Part shown: one piece after another, positions 12,527 through 24,428 of the stretch | Numbering within the stretch: the first letter of the stretch is position 1 | Layout: every line of letters begins with the position of its first letter | Source of the DNA: Anthopleura xanthogrammica | Lineage: Eukaryota > Cnidaria > Anthozoa > Actiniaria > Actiniidae | NCBI GenBank assembly: GCA_964019055.1 | Contig: OZ025206.1 | Span: forward strand, 5,837,617 to 5,901,616 | DNA: 64,000 nucleotides | Direction of reading: 5' to 3' | The notes under the pieces: model-generated | The model's input: the letters and a program-made list of their open reading frames with translations, nothing else | Databases searched by the model: none | What the model was told of the DNA's origin: nothing | Program-made: the position numbers and the translations under genes

Positions 12527-15500
12527 AAACTCATCATGCATAACAGTTTAGGTGCGGTTATATGAGGAACATAATCGTGCAACTTCTCGCGCAACATTGA
12601 TGCGTTGCAAGCTGCAGAGTGCATGTTGCTTGTTACCACCCGTACAATAACAAAATTTTGTTGCGCGATTTTGTTGCATGAAGTAGAAGCTCTTTCTACT
12701 CTCTGCAACAAAGAACATTTGTTGCGCAGGGGGATGGCATTACCGCACCTTTGTTAGAGTACCGAAGTGATGACGTCACAAAATTAGTTGTTAAGAATTT
12801 CAGGATTTTGGTTTAACACAGAGAACAAGACTTGTCTGAAATACCTGTTTTCCGTAGAAGTGAGCATCACCAAGGAAAGAACCACGTGATCCAGTAAAAG
12901 AAAACATTGGCAAGGGGACTGGGATTGGTACGTTTACGCCAATCTGGAGAGAGAGATATGACGTCATTTATAAGGTAATCAAATAGAAGCAAAAGCAACT
13001 AAACTGACCCTTTGCCAAAATGGCGGCCGAAAATTTAATTTAGTTGAAATTAAAAACCTATAATCAGCACTAAGAAAAGCACCTTTACGCACCTTTATGA
13101 CGTATAGACCCTTCGACTAATTCCCAACCTAGGGGTCAAAACAAAAGAACTTCCTTCTCTTGAGGATTGAAATATTTCTTGATGTTAATATTTCTCATTG
13201 TTTTGACCCCCCACGTAGGGATTTAGTGCAAGGGGTCTATATCCCCAGACATACAAACGTCTGTAAATTTGTTAATTTTCGAGAAAAAAAATGTTTTCTC
13301 GGGCAATATAACACCTGGAATAATGAATCTTTGTAGGGTTATTAAAGTAAAAGTGCTCTTTCTAGGGTTGGTATTGGTTTTTCCCTCAGTTTAATTCTAA
13401 TTCATTTGAATTTGCGACCGCCATTTTGACAAGGTCAATTCAACCAATCAGTGTCGAGCGTAATGTTAATTACCTGACCAACGTCAACCTTCTGTTGGAA
13501 CTTGCGAGCGATGGCACCAGAGTTGGTAAATATGGCTGTGCCGTTACCATAGGGATTTCTGTTAATGATCTCTATTGCCTGGAGGAAGTGGGATTTAAAT
13601 GCAAATGTTAGAATGATCTCATAACAATGATGATTATTAAGATATCAATGATAACATCAGTGCTGCCGAAAATGATAGCAAAAAAAGCCAGAGTAACACT
13701 GCTTTTTCTCCATACTCACGCTCCCAAGGCTTAAAATAAAGGTCGGGCAGTCATCCGGGGCAATATCCGGTCAGAATTTGAAATTGTCAGCTCAAAACTT
13801 TGCCTTGGTGGTCATTTTGACCAGCAATGTTGTTGAGCCTGAAATGACGAATGTCTACAACAAATTGCGTGTTGTGTGTAAATGTAAACCACACGGGGAT
13901 TGGAAGAACACGAGGAGTACAGTAAGCAACGACATAAATAGTTTAATGAATACAGTTTTGTACATACGTCTTCCATTGTATCACAATCCATAGCAACCAA
14001 GACAGGCCCGAAGATTTCCTCTGTGTAGCACTTCATTTCAGGCTGAAAAATAATAAGCAAAACAGTTAGTTAATCAGGTTTTTTTTACGTAAGTCACAGG
14101 GATCAATAGAACACAGGACACCATAGGGGAACTTATGGTCCCGACTCAAGACTAGCGAACCAATCACCGTTGCTGCAGTTTTCCCAGTGGAATTAAAATC
14201 TAGTCCCACAAACAACTACACAGTATCTGTTTTACAGAGTACTACAAAGATTATGAGGCAATTTTATCTTATTTTCACAGGACGGTGAACGATTAAAACA
14301 ATTTAGAACCAGTTTTCCGTAATAAGAGTTTTTAAAAATTCTGTGATATTCTACTGAGCTAATTATTTTTGAGTGAAATGAAATGCGTTCGGTGTGATTA
14401 ATAGAATAAAGAATTAAGAGAAAAATATCATATGCCCTTGGCAGGACTCGAACCCACGGTTTCGGTATCCTCTATTGTGCGTAAATTTTCACGGTGTTCA
14501 GCTTACCCATGAGATTAATATCGCCCTGGACCCCCACAGTTGCCACATATACAACATTGCCTGGCTGCGTAACCAGCGTGGTTGGTCCTTGTAGTGTAGT
14601 GGTTAACACGTCGGACTAGTATACCGAAACCGTGGGTTCGAGTCCTGCCAAGGGCATATGATATTTTTCTCTTAATTCTTAATTATTTTTGAGATTATTA
14701 TACAGGAATACTGCATTTTTTGCTTGATTTTCCCATTCCCTCGTATTTTTTAGTACACTTTCTTGGCCTCACAACGAATTCTATTTACACCTAAAAGTTT
14801 ATATTTGAATTGGGCTTCCTATGAGTAAATCATTGAAAAGCCTGTCAACAGTTTCAGACCAAAATGGATGTGATTACTAACCTTAACACCAGATAGGATG
14901 GTTGGACCAACAAAGTTACCATTTTCATACCCCTTGACAACAACATCTCTGCCATCAAGCTCCATCTACAAAGTAGAACAGACAAATTGACTTGCACGTT
15001 CATATTCTATATTGGAATTATTTTTTATGTTTTTAAGAGTGCAAATCAGTGTCCTTCAAAGGTTTTTTTAATATAGATGAGACTCAAAAGATAGTTTAAT
15101 ATCTTAAAGAGTTCAGTTGTTTGGTTAGGCTCACTTTTATGACTTGAATGAATGAATGAATGAATGAATGAATGAATGAATGAATGAATGAATGAATGAA
15201 TGAATGAATGAATGAATGAATGAATGAATGAATGAATGAATGAATGAATGAATGAATGAATGAATGAATGAATGAATGAATGAATGAATGAATGAATGAA
15301 TGAATGAATGAATGAATGAATGAATGAATGAATGAATGAATGAATGAATGAATGAATGAATGAATGAATGAATGAATGAATGAATGAATGAATGAATGAA
15401 TGAATGAATGAATGAATGAATGAATGAATGAATGAATGAATAAACGAATGAATGAATAAATAAAAAAAATGGATGGATTGGCAGATGAATGGATAGACAG

Positions 15501-18500
15501 ATATATGGGTGGATGAATGAATGGGTGGACGGACAAATGGATGGAGCGAGGGAAGGAGTTAGGGATAAATGAATGCATGGACGAACAAACAGATGGAGGG
15601 AGGGATATTTGGATGGACAGATAGACAGTTGGATGGGATAAGGAATTGCAATCATACCTTAGCTCCTTGGTCAACACCAGACTGAACCAAGTCACAGATT
15701 CTGTTCTTGGATTGTGGAGAAATAACTGGTCCTAAGTCTGCTCCTGGTTGGTCACCTGATTAGGAGAACGAAAATAACACCAGATCATTTACTAAGGTAT
15801 GAATTTTTCATTCATTTGAAAATTGCTCTACAGTAGTTTAAAAACTTCCATCTTGTCATGAGAAGAAAATAGGACACTAACCCGACCCTTTTGTGTATCT
15901 TAATGGTAAGACCTCATAGATTCTTTCAGTTCATGTGTAATTCCTTCAAGCATTACTTCTTTGTTTATCAGTAAGGCTTGAGTAAAAACATTATGGTTAA
16001 CCGTGAAATTCCTGGTATTTGTTAGTTCATTTTTCAAACTTTGGTTGGATGTTGGTAAATAAATGACTGATATTAATAAATAGTACCTGCATTCACTTGG
16101 AGTTTCCTGGCCTTCTCAACAATCTCTGGGATCCATTCCTTGGTCTCTCCTACAAAGATAGCAGTAGAAAGAGCCATACACCTCTGACCTGCAGCTCCAA
16201 ATGCAGCTCCTATTAACTGGAAAAATACAAAATGCTTAGTATTTTCCAACAAAAAACGTTCATAATTTGTTTGTCTATGTGTCAAATGGTGTTTCCATGA
16301 AAAAGTGCAAAATGTTATCTTACTATAGGTGAGTTAGCCATGCTCTGACTTAGATCAGTCCAGAGGTTGTTTCAGGGTTCGATCTGTGAGTTAGCTGTGC
16401 CCTGACTTAGATCAGCCCAGAGGTTGTTTCAGGGTTCAATCTGTGAGTTAGCCATGCCCTGACTTAGATCAGCCCAGAGGTTGTTTCAGGGTTCAATCTG
16501 TGAGTTAGCCATGCCCTGACTTAGATCAGCCCAGAGGTTGTTTCAGGGTTCGATCTGTGAGTTAGCTGTGCCCTGACTTTGGTCCGCCCAGAGGGTGTTT
16601 CAGAATTCAATCTGTGAGTTAGCTGTGCCCTGACTTTGATCAGCCCAGAAGGTGTTTCAGAATTCAATTTGTGAGTTAGTTGTGCCCTGTCTAGCCATCG
16701 TGTATCCGAGTAACTTAACCAGAGTTTTAACTTTAAAAAGTTTAGCTGCACACAGGCTATGTCCTGACTGACATACATGTAGCCCAGCAGTATTTTCTGG
16801 GTTCCATAAAGTCTTGACTTCAAGCCAGAATTTAGAATATCCAATACAGAAGTAATGTGGTCATAATCAATGTTTTACTGATCCTTATCATTTGAACAAA
16901 ACTAGTCAGAATTTTTCATAACAAAAGAGCAGGACATACTTGGTTGATGGTGCTTTCTTTACTAGCATCAGGCATGATAACACCATGGTTTTTGGCTCCC
17001 TGTGAAACAGACAGCAACTTGGATTAGATGACATGTCAGTTCGAGAATATACTTACTACATACTTTCTTCATTAAAAAGACAACAGGAACTTCAAGGACT
17101 GGGGCAGGTATAATAGGATGTATTCAAAAACAACAGGGGATGGCAGTGGGGAGTGCTAACTGCCAGGCTGAAGTGCTGTCAAATAATGTACTTTGTAATT
17201 TTGAAAAGAATGAGGTTTTGGAGTGAGTTTAGGGGGTTAGGGGAGAGGACCAGCATAGCATGAGAATAGTCTCCTGGTGAGGCCATGCCAGACAGGTCAA
17301 AGGGGTAGAGAACAGACTAAACAGTCATGATCTACTGGCCCTCCAAACTGTGGGTTTGGCACAGGGTTACTTTCAACCCTGTCCACTAAAAACAAAGCAG
17401 TTACAGAAACTAGAAAAGCCTTATGCACCTCTTTGTACGAAGAGCAGTAAATAAATAACTGTACTACTTACCATGTTACTCTGGACTCGTTTGCCACTCT
17501 TGCTGCCACGTTCATAGATAAACCTTCCCTGTGAAATAAATGCATTCATTTGAATCAATTGCTAAAATACTTATTTTTCCATTATACACATAACTACCTT
17601 AGAAAACAACTGCTTATAAAGTGACTCAAAGCATTTCAAAAGAAACTATACAAAATTACTCACTGCTTGGTCTGATCCTACAAATGATATAGCTTTAATA
17701 GCTGGGTCATCGCAGATGAAAGAGACAGCTGAAAAAGATGATATACAAGTTATAATTAGTTGGTGTCACAGCAGACATTTTCCAAAATCTAAGTAGTCCA
17801 GAAGCATAAATTTTTCTTGAATCCCATATCACAAAATAATTGCTCTAACAGCGACTCGGATGAGGATAAAAAGCAAGAGAAAGAAAAACAAAATGCGGGC
17901 TTCCTGATTTTTCATTGAATTCATCTTTTCAGACTTCTATCAAACATTCTTCGTTTTTATAGCAAAATTCGCTTTTTAACAAAGTTAACTATTTCCATTT
18001 ATATTCTTTGCAAACTAATCTTCTTTTTTTGATTGTTTTTTAATGCCATACGTTAGGAAAATCAAGTGATAATAACAAAAGCAAAAATTTTTTGTGCGGG
18101 ATCCCTGATCTTTCATTGAATTCAGCTTTGAAAGTATTGGATTCCATGGTGAATCCTTTGCTATCTACGTCACATATTTGTCATCTCGGACCAATCAGCG
18201 TGCGAGTTTATTTTGTGATATGGGATTCTATGTAAAATTCCAGCTGCCAAATATCGAGTCAGTCACTACCCTAGTTAGATTTTGTTTAGTTTTTGCTGAT
18301 TTTGCAAAATTCAACAATTCTTTTTTAAAGAATATAATGATCCTAATATGTTGTTGTTGTTTGTCAGTGGTGTTTTCATGCCCTTACCATCTCTTGCTCC
18401 ATGGATAACATTCACTACACCATCAGGCAGCCCTGAATCCTGTGCCATCTTTAACAGCATCATACATGCACCAGGATCTCTTTCCGAGGGCTTAATGACG

Positions 18501-19177
18501 TATGTGTTGCCGCAAACGATAGCTACAGGAAACATCTAGGGTTTATAATAGAAATGGATTTAAACACAGCATGGTGTGGTATACTGAGGTATAAACAGAC
18601 ACCTTGCTTGTGACATCAAGCTGGATGGGTGGGACAATGCAGTACATTTACACGATAAGAGTTATAGGTATGTATCTGGATGGCAGGTGTACAGAAACAA
18701 GAAATATGTTGCATTTACACATATGAATCAAAGCAACTTTTATTTTCAGTTTTCTGATTTCTTTTGCATTGCGATTTCTACCAAAGCCACAGTCAAAGCC
18801 AAGATAGATTTTCAACAATGCCATTCCTGAAATTGATCTTTTACACACTTTTCATTAATTTCTGTGACCTATTACCGACTCAGGATGCTGGGCATTTTGG
18901 CTTCCGTTTATCAAACTTACAATGGGTCAAGTTTATTCTGATTATTTATTTATTATTTTATTCATTTATTTATTTATTATTTTATTTTAATTAAATTTTG
19001 AATGCTTAGGGATTGGGACTAGGATTAGAGGGTTATTTAATGAAAATATATCTATACCAGTTTTTATATTTTATATTATATTTTATATTTACAATTATAG
19101 TTATATTTAGCTACACTGGACATCTTGTTAAGACCAGTGTTTCTTAATACTGATAGATTTTTCCAGTTTAAATAAAG

Positions 19178-19242
<65 letters not shown>

Positions 19243-22200
19243 GAGGGATAAGGAAATACCCATGACTAGACAGCTATTTTCAACCAGGAATTTTGATGTC
19301 GCAAATCAAAATGAAAATGAACTCAGATTCTCATAAATTTGATTGACAGATGCCAAAACACCAGATGTTTGGAGTCAATAAGTTATCAAAATATGAAAAG
19401 CACTTTAAATAAGACCTTGAACCTTAAGAGTCTTTTTAAAAAATTTTTGGGGTGCTTAAAAAAAGCCCAAATATTTTCTTCCAATTATTACTGTAATACC
19501 ACATATTGTATAATTATTTTGTTTTAATAAATCAGAAAATATGATTAAGTCAGGTAAATGGCACAAGGTATCTTTACTTTCATGAATATTTTACTTACCC
19601 AAAGTGGAATCATAGCAGGAAAGTTAAACCTAGAAATTGAAATAATTTTTAATCTGACTTGTAAGGAAAACCATCAGTAAAGGTGGGCTTCTGTGTGCTG
19701 GTCAGGCACCATGATGGCATCCCAAGCCATTAAAGCCTGGTTCACATGAGCAGTGCAAATGCAAATGCAAATGCAAATGCAAATGCAAATGCAAATGCAA
19801 ATGCAAATGCAAATGCAAATGCAAATGCAGATGCAAGGAATTTTCATTTTCTTGTGCTTGCATTGCAAATGCAAGATCAAAAATGATTATTTTTCATTGT
19901 TTTGGCCCTCAGATAGGGATTTGGTACAAGGGGTGTACACTATACTTACGGCGTGATACCAGCACAGACGCCCAAGGGTGTTTTGTAGGAATAAGTATCC
20001 ATGTCTTTGGTAACTGACTGCATTGTCTCACCCATTTGGAGGGAGGTTATAGAGCATGTGTGCTCAACAACCTCTGCAAAAGAAACACAAAAGCCATGTC
20101 AAGGATGCAGGGCTCAAAATAATGGCCAGTCATACACCAATTAAGATGTCCGGTATATGATATTTTATTTTATTTTATTCAAATATGACCGGTCAACATT
20201 CCCGTTCAAAACCATATTTGACCAGTCAAGTACTAAATTTGGCCAGACATTGACCATTGACTGGCCGTTATTTTGAGCCCTGGGATGTATCTAAGCTTCC
20301 GAGTTGATTCAATATTGGAGTGGATTCACGGCAGCCACGTTAAAGGGTAGGAACAATGCAATGCTTTTGCATGACGAGAAATTTCATTTCCCCAAGGTGA
20401 AATTTTTTATTGTTTTGCCTGATAAAATGGCTCGGTGCTGTGAAAGTACAGCAGTCTGGAAGCAGAACGGTCAAATCCATAAGCTTAACTTACGTAATCC
20501 TCTCAAAACATCTCCCTCGGCATCTGGAAGTGTTTTTCCTTGCTCTTTAGTGATGCTGTGTGCAAGTTCTTTCTGTTTAAGGGAGTATCAAAAATTATAT
20601 TACAACAATTCATTAAATATTTGCAAAATAAAATACTTCAAAAAATATACAATCATCAGTTTATATCATTAGTTACATTCCTTTTTATAATTACGCAACC
20701 AAATCAGCTTTGGAAATTTGAAGCCAAATTTTGAAGCCAAAATCCCAGACATCTTGAATTATAGCTAGTTTAGTTTGGATCATGTAATTATGAAAGTGTG
20801 CATTAAAATTTTAACCAATAATCCAAATTAATAGGTGCTTCACAGAGTACTGTGAGTGGAAGGTATGCTACCACTTACAGCCACACGCAACACATCAAAT
20901 CATGACACAAGTAACTTTTACAGCATTCAACTAGCTGCAAGATTCAAAGCATGGAATGCTACAGAATGATTACATGTATAATACTGTTTTTATTGCTATG
21001 TGCTGATTCAGATAAAAGTCATGATTATATAGCAATATCATTTCCCATTCATGTGCAAATAATTCTATATTGTGAATTATAAACTTATTAAAGCATAATT
21101 TACCATGTTTTCCTTGATCAGTTGTTGAAACTTGAACATGATTTGTTGTCGTGCCAATATTGATGTTTCAGACCAGGCAGGGAAGGCTGCTGCAGCTGCA
21201 TCTACGGCAGCTTGCATTTCTTCTGGTGTGGATTCTGGTACTCGTGTGATTACTTCATTTGTTGCCTGTTACAAATCAAATGAAGTGAAATTCCTGGTCA
21301 GTAATGGACTTTTTTGATGATATGGTGGCCATCTTGGCAGGCGGAAAATACGCTTCATTACAGTAGCGGTGTCAATTAACAACTAGTCATCATCATCATC
21401 ATGTATTATTGTCATTATCATCAACAACCTTATCATCATCAACATCATCATCATCATCATCACCATCATCATCACCATCATCAATATCCATCTCCTCTTC
21501 TTCCTCAACACCATCATCATCAAACACTGATCATGGACATCATCTTTATCAAAAGCCTGATCATTATCATTTTCAGTCTTCCACTTCCTGGAGCCTCCTC
21601 CTCTTTACACTATCATCATCATCCCTCGTCATCATCATCCTCTTCCTCACCATCATCATCATCATCATCACCATCATCAACATCCTCATCATCACCATCC
21701 ACCTCATCTTCTTCTACATCATCATCATCATCTGTGTCCATAAACTTACTGGGTTGTGAAGATCAATCCATTTTGAAGTTTTGGACTCTATAAATTGTCC
21801 ATTGATAAGAAGCTTTGTGGTTGCTGGCTGTAAACGTTTAAAAGAAATGAGAAATTCCAGTTGTAAACAGTTCATGGTTAGTTCAAAAAATACCCAGTAA
21901 AGGAGGAAAGGGGTGGGTAGAAAGGGGGACTGCAGGGTTTGAAATAACTGCCAGTCATCAGGCAATGTCTGGCCAGAATTGGAACTTTGAATTGGTCGAT
22001 AATAGTGTTTACAAAATTTACTTAAATAAAATACCATACACCCCTACATATCAGTTATCTGATACGATACAGGACATGATATTTTACTACTGGATGCTAT
22101 CACCAGAAGTTAGTATAATTCTTTAATAGATAAAATGTAGTTACCAGATGGTATACCGATTGGTCTTAACAAAAATACTTACAGTTCCATTAGTCATGTA

Positions 22201-23762
22201 TCGTCTACATGCTACCGACAATGGAGATACCTGCAGACAACACAAATAAATGTTGAAAAATTTTTGCTTTTAATAAACAAGTAATATTTAAACATAAGAA
22301 TTTCATGGCAATTTACAGGACCCAGTGAGTGTCAAGGGTTGATTAGCATTATAATTTGCACTTGCCTCTTCCTTCTGGGGTCTTACCATCAAAACAGGTA
22401 GAGTTTTAATTACGTTGTTGAAGTTTCAAGCTCGTGAGGATGGTTTTTTAATCATGTGACAGACTGAAAAATATTGTAAACACCAACGTTTTAGTCTACA
22501 TTCCTTTCTCCATGTGTTGGCATCCTTTGGATAATTTACCTCCCAACAATAATTATTATCCAAAGGATGCCGACACATGGAGAAAGGAATGTAGACTAAA
22601 ACGTTGGTGTTTATAATATTTTTTAGACTGTCACATGATCAAAAAACCATCCCTGCGGGCTTGAAATTTTAACGGTGTTATTGAAACTCTACCTGTTTTG
22701 ATAGTAGGTCCCTGAACAAGGCTGCCATCACATACATGTACAGCATGAGCATGAGTAGAGTACTGTATGTTGGGTTTTTCTCAGGAATTTCCTATTTATG
22801 AGTTATTCATGTCCTAACTTAATTGATTTGCCTAGCAGTTGTTTAAGGGTTCGATAAAATTAATGTTTGTTTTCGTTTTTGGCAGTTTCATTTTAGTTTA
22901 GTGGTAGTTGTTCTAAAAGCCCAACTGTCCATCACAAACAAACCAATTCTTGTACGGCAGTTGTTGTAACAGCAAAAAAAGAATTTGGTTGGATTGCAAA
23001 TGTTTCTATAATGTCTAAAAATGTCTATGGTGGTACAAATTTAGAATATTCAAAGGTCAGAGTGTCCGAAGCAGGTTGTTTGGGCGTGGAAACAAAAATC
23101 CAGGAAGATTTATATGGTGTTTACTGTAAGTTTCATTTTAACATTTCTTTCCTGTAAATAATGCTATATAAAGATAATCCTGGAGGCTATGATCACAACC
23201 AGGGATTTGTTGGAGAGATGAAATCCCTTCTATTAGCTTCCTCCTACTAGTCTAACAAGAACAGAGACTATCCATTACTAAATTTGCATATGTATGTAAA
23301 CTTACATACATGTATAATTTGCATGTGGAAAATGGTATCTAAACAGGATCTAAACATTTACTATATAGCTTAGAAATTGTTCAGAGAAGAGAGATCTTGA
23401 ATGCAAGCAACAGGAGTTGAAAAGAACTGCACATGTTTCAGGCCAGCTCAAATGTCATAGAAGTCTAGATTTTCAAGTTTCAAAACAAAGAAACATTGTG
23501 GCACCTTGTATACTTTAACGTATTGCTTCTACAACAGATAATGTTATTACGATTACAAATACATAATTACAACAGATCGAAGTAAGAAATAATTTGATAA
23601 TAGTTCGTGACATGTTTGGCCTGGCTGCTTGAACTACAAAAAATAGTTATGCAATATAAACCCCTCATGAATTAATTTTTCTTGACATAAAATCACAAAG
23701 TAACTTAAGATACAGGAAGAATAATATCTTACCTTACGGCTAAGAGATATAATTCGATACAT
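12051..23762 (-). CDS. ALDH6A1: Methylmalonate-semialdehyde dehydrogenase (acylating), mitochondrial, 18 exons
   Basis: Converts malonate and methylmalonate semialdehydes to acetyl- and propionyl-CoA in valine and pyrimidine breakdown in the mitochondrial matrix. Exons: 23762-23733, 22230-22183, 21827-21750, 21265-21104, 20572-20494, 20073-19950, 19629-19599, 18535-18388, 17728-17664, 17528-17472, 16999-16940, 16216-16087, 15755-15658, 14965-14882, 14042-13968, 13578-13474, 12943-12845, 12152-12051. All phases agree, all introns are GT-AG, and the total is 1575 bp, 524 residues (human about 535). Residues 1-25 are Arg/Ser-rich without acidic residues, a typical presequence. LINGQF begins the catalytic domain near residue 33. 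GQRCMA places the nucleophile at Cys307. NMGAKN stands where other ALDHs have the catalytic Glu, as expected for this CoA-dependent branch. EEIFGPV and [12 protein letters not shown] are conserved near the C-terminus. An in-frame Met 37 codons upstream (23873) is less likely because it adds non-presequence residues. Introns carry many MITEs and microsatellites. Confidence 0.96.
12439..12525. repeat. (ATT)n microsatellite
   Basis: About 29 uninterrupted ATT units in the last intron of ALDH6A1. Confidence 0.95.
12542..12757. mobile_element. MITE-like element with short inverted ends
   Basis: AACAGTTTAGGTGCGGTTA at the left pairs with TACCGCACCTTTGTTA at the right. The interior is rich in GTTGC/GCAAC motifs. 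It lies in the last ALDH6A1 intron. Confidence 0.6.
13103..13241. mobile_element. MITE-like element with TATAGACCC ends
   Basis: TATAGACCCTTCGACTAA at the left pairs with TTTAGTGCAAGGGGTCTATA at the right. Internal blocks CCTAGGGGTCAAAACA and TGTTTTGACCCCCCACGTAGG pair as well. Related sequence occurs at about 19895-19935 and 58725-58740. Confidence 0.65.
14411..14678. repeat. Perfect 58-bp inverted repeat with 152-bp spacer
   Basis: Arm 14411-14468 is the exact reverse complement of arm 14621-14678. The right arm is the 3' half of a tRNA-like cloverleaf plus its 3' flank with the T run. The structure lies in intron 14 of ALDH6A1. Confidence 0.9.
14585..14656 (+). tRNA. tRNA-Thr(AGT)-like gene or pseudogene
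   Basis: A full cloverleaf can be drawn. The acceptor is GTCCTTG/CAAGGGC (14585-14591 with 14649-14655, discriminator A14656). The D stem is GTGT/ACAC. The anticodon stem is TCGGA/ACCGA, with one A-A mismatch next to the loop. The loop CTAGTAT gives anticodon AGT, and the T arm is GTGGG-TTCGAGT-CCTGC. Box B is GGTTCGAGTCC. A TTTTT Pol III terminator follows at 14664-14668. The mismatch, the G-T pairs and the inverted duplication of the 3' half make a tRNA-derived repeat or pseudogene as likely as a working tRNA. It is antisense within ALDH6A1. Confidence 0.5.
15144..15441 (+). repeat. (TGAA)n microsatellite, about 74 units
   Basis: An almost pure tetranucleotide run in ALDH6A1 intron 13, with degenerate flanks to about 15620 (GGATGGA variants). 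Long Ser-Phe-Ile-His minus frames across it are artefacts. Confidence 0.97.
16331..16690 (+). repeat. 57-bp tandem repeat derived from a SINE-associated unit, six copies
   Basis: GAGTTAGCYRTGCYCTGACT starts at 16331, 16388, 16445, 16502, 16559 and 16616, with a partial copy after. The first four copies are nearly identical and the last two are diverged. Similar single or paired units occur at 7600-7715, 22795-22860, 30840-30890, 47700-47735 and 61819-61865, mostly next to SINE bodies. Confidence 0.9.
19176..19241 (+). repeat. (ATT)n microsatellite
   Basis: About 22 ATT units in ALDH6A1 intron 7. Confidence 0.93.
19755..19836 (+). repeat. (GCAAAT)n hexanucleotide array
   Basis: About 13 GCAAAT units in the 320-bp ALDH6A1 intron 6. 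Every unit recreates ATGCAAAT, the consensus octamer bound by POU-domain factors. The minus frame encodes an Ile-Cys repeat and is not a gene. Confidence 0.93.
20108..20283. mobile_element. Foldback MITE-like element, family C
   Basis: CAGGGCTCAAAATAATGGCC at the left pairs with GGCCGTTATTTTGAGCCCTG at the right, with further TGACCGG/GACCAGTCA pairing inside. Related fragments, recognised by GTCTGGCCA and ATTTTGACCAG, lie at about 13750-13845, 21930-22015 and 59955-60050. Confidence 0.8.
21388..21735 (+). repeat. (ATC)n-rich low-complexity tract
   Basis: Imperfect ATC/CCA/TCC trinucleotide repeats in ALDH6A1 intron 3. His- and Ser-rich frames across it are artefacts. Confidence 0.9.
22387..22704. 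mobile_element. Long foldback element, family D, copy 1
   Basis: Arms of about 145 bp. CAAAACAGGTAGAGTTTTAA at the left is answered by GAAACTCTACCTGTTTTG at the right, and CCAACGTTTTAGTCTACATT pairs with AATGTAGACTAAAACGTTGG. A second copy is at 41154-41367. This one is in ALDH6A1 intron 2. Confidence 0.9.
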
Positions 23763-24428
23763 GGTTAAGAAGAAAATAAAAGAATTTTTGATCAAATGAC
23801 TTCCACACGTGAAGCTGTTGCACCGACGTGGAAAACAGAAAGAGAGGGACGCTAAGACGAGGGGCTCAGACAAGCTGAGTTAAGGAGTGCCGGGGGTGTG
23901 ACCAATAGGAACTTAGATGGCGATGACTTTATAAAATGACGGAGATTAAATATATTGGAAAACAGAAATATCTATATTAAAGTTTTTGGTAGAGATTAGC
24001 ATTCCAACAAAAAAATCTTAAAATAAAATTGAACGCTATTTTTTAACAGTTAGATATAGTCACGTGACTGCAAAAGTCGATATTAAGCAGCCAAAAGCTG
24101 ATAACAACCATATATTTTCTTCATTCAACAGTATAAAAATGAAAAAGGGAAAATAAGAAAAAATGCATTCAAAAGGAAGAAAGAATAAAAAAGGAAATCT
24201 AAAAAAGGAAAAAAAATGGAAATACCAGTCCCTCACGGTATTCTTCTAGCTCCAGCTTCTCTCGACTTATTTAGTAGTGTTGGATTGGGTACTAGTTCTT
24301 TACGCGGAGAAGTTAAACGTTGTTTTGTTTGATTTGCAGAAAAAACATTAATTTTTATCCGAAAAACCACCTTAAATTACTACTTTCCCCGATGTTTTAA
24401 GTACCTGTAATATTAGATACAATACACC
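23763..24428. promoter_or_regulatory. Divergent ALDH6A1/LIN52 promoter region
   Basis: Only 666 bp separate the two start codons, so both promoters and both 5' UTRs must fit here. Visible motifs are CCAAT at 23902-23906, a perfect palindromic GTCACGTGAC at 24059-24068, and ATTGG (inverted CCAAT) near 24280. No TATA box stands out for either gene. A 5' UTR intron cannot be excluded. Confidence 0.6.
24059..24068. promoter_or_regulatory. Palindromic E-box / CLEAR-type site
   Basis: GTCACGTGAC matches the CLEAR element bound in vertebrates by TFEB/MITF-family bHLH-Zip proteins and the core bound by USF. It lies 297 bp upstream of the ALDH6A1 start codon and 361 bp upstream of the LIN52 start codon. 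Function is inferred from position only. Confidence 0.4.

Noticed and set aside
15096..15695. 199-codon minus open frame of Ser-Phe-Ile-His repeats
   Set aside because: It translates the (TGAA)n microsatellite inside an ALDH6A1 intron and overlaps ALDH6A1 exon 13 in another reading.
23634..23873. Upstream Met (23873) as ALDH6A1 start
   Set aside because: It is in frame with exon 1, but adds residues including a Glu and Cys-rich stretch unlike a presequence. The Met at 23762 begins an Arg/Ser-rich targeting peptide and has ACCATGT context.
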